A stretch of 23,040 bases of DNA from Pseudomonadota bacterium (GTDB lineage Bacteria; Pseudomonadota; Gammaproteobacteria; Xanthomonadales; Xanthomonadaceae). Positions 21,798 through 23,040 of the stretch are shown one piece after another (within the stretch, counting starts at the first letter, position 1; every line of letters begins with the position of its first letter). Where the stretch lies: NCBI GenBank assembly GCA_025355485.1, contig JANXZP010000197.1, forward strand, positions 1 through 23,040, in the 5' to 3' direction. Below the pieces are notes generated by a model. It was not told the DNA's origin, ran no database searches, and worked only from the letters and a program-made list of their open reading frames with translations. Position numbers and translations under genes: made by a program.

Positions 21798-23040
21798 CTA
21801 CCAATCCGTCGGCTTGTAGTCCTTCAAAAACTTTCCCCACACGTGCTCGCCGGTGTTGAAGCCGTCGATGATCGGATCGACGATGCGCGCGGCGCCGTCG
21901 ATGATGTCGAGCGGCGGATGGAAGCGTTCCTCGATGACCTTGCGCTCGGCGAGCTTGGCCGGATCCTCGTCGGTGACCCACCCAGTGTCTACGGCGTTCA
22001 TGTGGATGCCGTCGCCGTGGTAATCGGTTGCCGAGGTGCGCGTCATCATGTTCAGCGCGGCCTTCGCCATGTTCGTGTGCGGGTGCCGCGTGGTCTTGAA
22101 CTTGCGGTAGAACTGGCCCTCGACCGCGGACACGTTGACGATGTGCTTATCGCGCTCTGGAGTGCGCAACATCAGCGGCTTCAGACGCGCGTTGATGATG
22201 AACGGCGCGATCGCGTTGACGAGCTGCACTTCCAGCAATTCCACCGACGGCACTTCGGCCATCAGCAATCGCCATGAATTGCGTTCGCGCAGGTCGATCT
22301 GTTGCAGGTCCTGGTCGAGTTTTCCTTGCGGAAACAGATGCGACTGCCCGGCGAATTCCTCGGCGAGCAACGGCACCTGCGACAACTCGGCGGCACGGGT
22401 GATGCCGGCGATGGCATCGGCGGTTTGAATTGTCGCCAGCGACGATCCGCTTGCATCGGTATGCGCCGCTTCCGGCAACATCGCATAGCGACGCAATCCT
22501 TCGTAACCGCCGAGCAGTTTGCGCAGATGCGCTGGCACGTCGTGCGTGGCGGCGGTCTCGCCTTCCATCATGTGTGCGTAGAACTCCGGCGGACGGCGCA
22601 CGGTCTGGCAGGCGTTGTTGATGATGAAATCGAGTCGCTCGCGCGTGGAAACCAGTTCGTGGCAGAACGCTTCGACGCTCGGTGTGTGGCGCAGATCGAG
22701 CCCGAAAATCTCAAGCCGATCCGACCATTCGCCGAAGTCGGGCTCCTCCGCGTAGCGCGCCGCCGAATCGCGCGGGAAGCGCGTCGTCACGATCAGGCTC
22801 GCGCCCGCGCGCAACAACTTCAGGCCGGCCTGGTAACCGATCTTGACGCGACCACCGGTCAGCAAAGCGACGCGTCCGCGCAGATCCGCTGTCTCGGTGC
22901 GCTTGGCGAAATTGAAGTCGGCGCAGACCGGGCACAGCTGGTCGTAGAAATGATGGATCAGCGAATATTTCTGCTTGCAGACGTAGCAATGCTGCGGCTC
23001 GATGGATTCGCGGCGCTCCGGTCGGCCGTCATCACTAGCG
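21798..23040 (-). CDS. Zinc-motif SDR-type oxidoreductase (5' partial)
   Basis: The frame runs off the right edge without a start; 413 codons are visible before TAG at 21798-21800. The first about 60 residues hold a four-cysteine motif, C-Y-V-C then C-P-V-C, with spacing Cx2Cx14Cx2C (Cys codons beginning at 22988, 22979, 22934 and 22925), likely a zinc ribbon. A Rossmann domain follows with T-G-G-R-V-K-I-G-Y, the family I-I-N-N-A and N-V-S-A-V-E-G. This is a short-chain dehydrogenase/reductase using NAD(P). The place of the catalytic Tyr in YxxxK is T-N-M-A-K (Thr codon at 22074-22076), so ordinary SDR chemistry is doubtful. About 80 residues in the middle (about 22350-22600) are longer than in a classical SDR. 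Substrate and pathway are unknown. The TTG at 22865 is not the real start, because the cysteine motif lies upstream in the same frame. Confidence 0.82.
   Translation of the reverse strand, partial: ASDDGRPERRESIEPQHCYVCKQKYSLIHHFYDQLCPVCADFNFAKRTETADLRGRVALLTGGRVKIGYQAGLKLLRAGASLIVTTRFPRDSAARYAEEPDFGEWSDRLEIFGLDLRHTPSVEAFCHELVSTRERLDFIINNACQTVRRPPEFYAHMMEGETAATHDVPAHLRKLLGGYEGLRRYAMLPEAAHTDASGSSLATIQTADAIAGITRAAELSQVPLLAEEFAGQSHLFPQGKLDQDLQQIDLRERNSWRLLMAEVPSVELLEVQLVNAIAPFIINARLKPLMLRTPERDKHIVNVSAVEGQFYRKFKTTRHPHTNMAKAALNMMTRTSATDYHGDGIHMNAVDTGWVTDEDPAKLAERKVIEERFHPPLDIIDGAARIVDPIIDGFNTGEHVWGKFLKDYKPTDW

Noticed and set aside
1..23040. CRISPR array, insertion sequence, prophage, tRNA or rRNA
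   Set aside because: I saw no regularly spaced repeats, transposase or integrase signatures, terminal inverted repeats or cloverleaf sequence; a tRNAscan or Infernal run would be needed to exclude small RNAs fully.

Overview
The window is GC-rich, densely coded proteobacterial chromosome, most like a gammaproteobacterium of the Xanthomonadales/Lysobacterales (Rhodanobacter, Lysobacter or Xanthomonas relatives). That placement is inference from base composition, from third-position G/C that opens very long false antisense frames, and from the mix of families (GAF/GGDEF proteins, M13 peptidase, a BNR-propeller/MoaD pair, LENGQxW-type secreted proteins). I see no rRNA or tRNA gene, phage, insertion sequence or CRISPR array. 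No gene-free stretch exceeds about 175 bases.

Left part (1-5941): the 3' end of a GGDEF protein, a threonine-synthase-like PLP enzyme on the minus strand, then a MATE exporter and a PAS-GAF-PAS-GGDEF-EAL protein on the plus strand.

Middle part (5948-11348): six minus-strand genes in one direction. In transcription order they are a GAF-GGDEF cyclase, a MaoC-fold dehydratase, a secreted lytic transglycosylase, a GT4 glycosyltransferase, a NodB-like deacetylase (DUF2334) and a YbhN/LPG-synthase-like membrane protein. The last three overlap and look translationally coupled, which suggests assembly of a lipid-linked or surface glycan.

Right-middle part (11516-15546): a secreted M13 zinc peptidase; on the minus strand a MoaD/ThiS-like small protein ending in Gly-Gly followed by a six-Asp-box beta-propeller; then a DUF1428 gene on the plus strand.

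Right part (15578-23040): a minus-strand group of four envelope or exported proteins (LENGQxW-type protein, HEAT-repeat protein, DUF4440/NTF2-like protein, DUF4337 membrane protein); a small S4 RNA-binding protein; a secreted alkaline-phosphatase-superfamily enzyme with a possible Pho box; a MAPEG protein; a GNAT acetyltransferase whose conserved N-terminus has no ordinary start codon; and the 3' part of an unusual SDR protein that carries an N-terminal four-cysteine motif and lacks the expected catalytic tyrosine.

Three c-di-GMP proteins lie within 11.4 kb. Most genes are recognisable families. The points I would look at first are the Cys4-SDR, the GNAT start, the tandem repeat over the MaoC start, the coupled glycan module and the MoaD/propeller pair.
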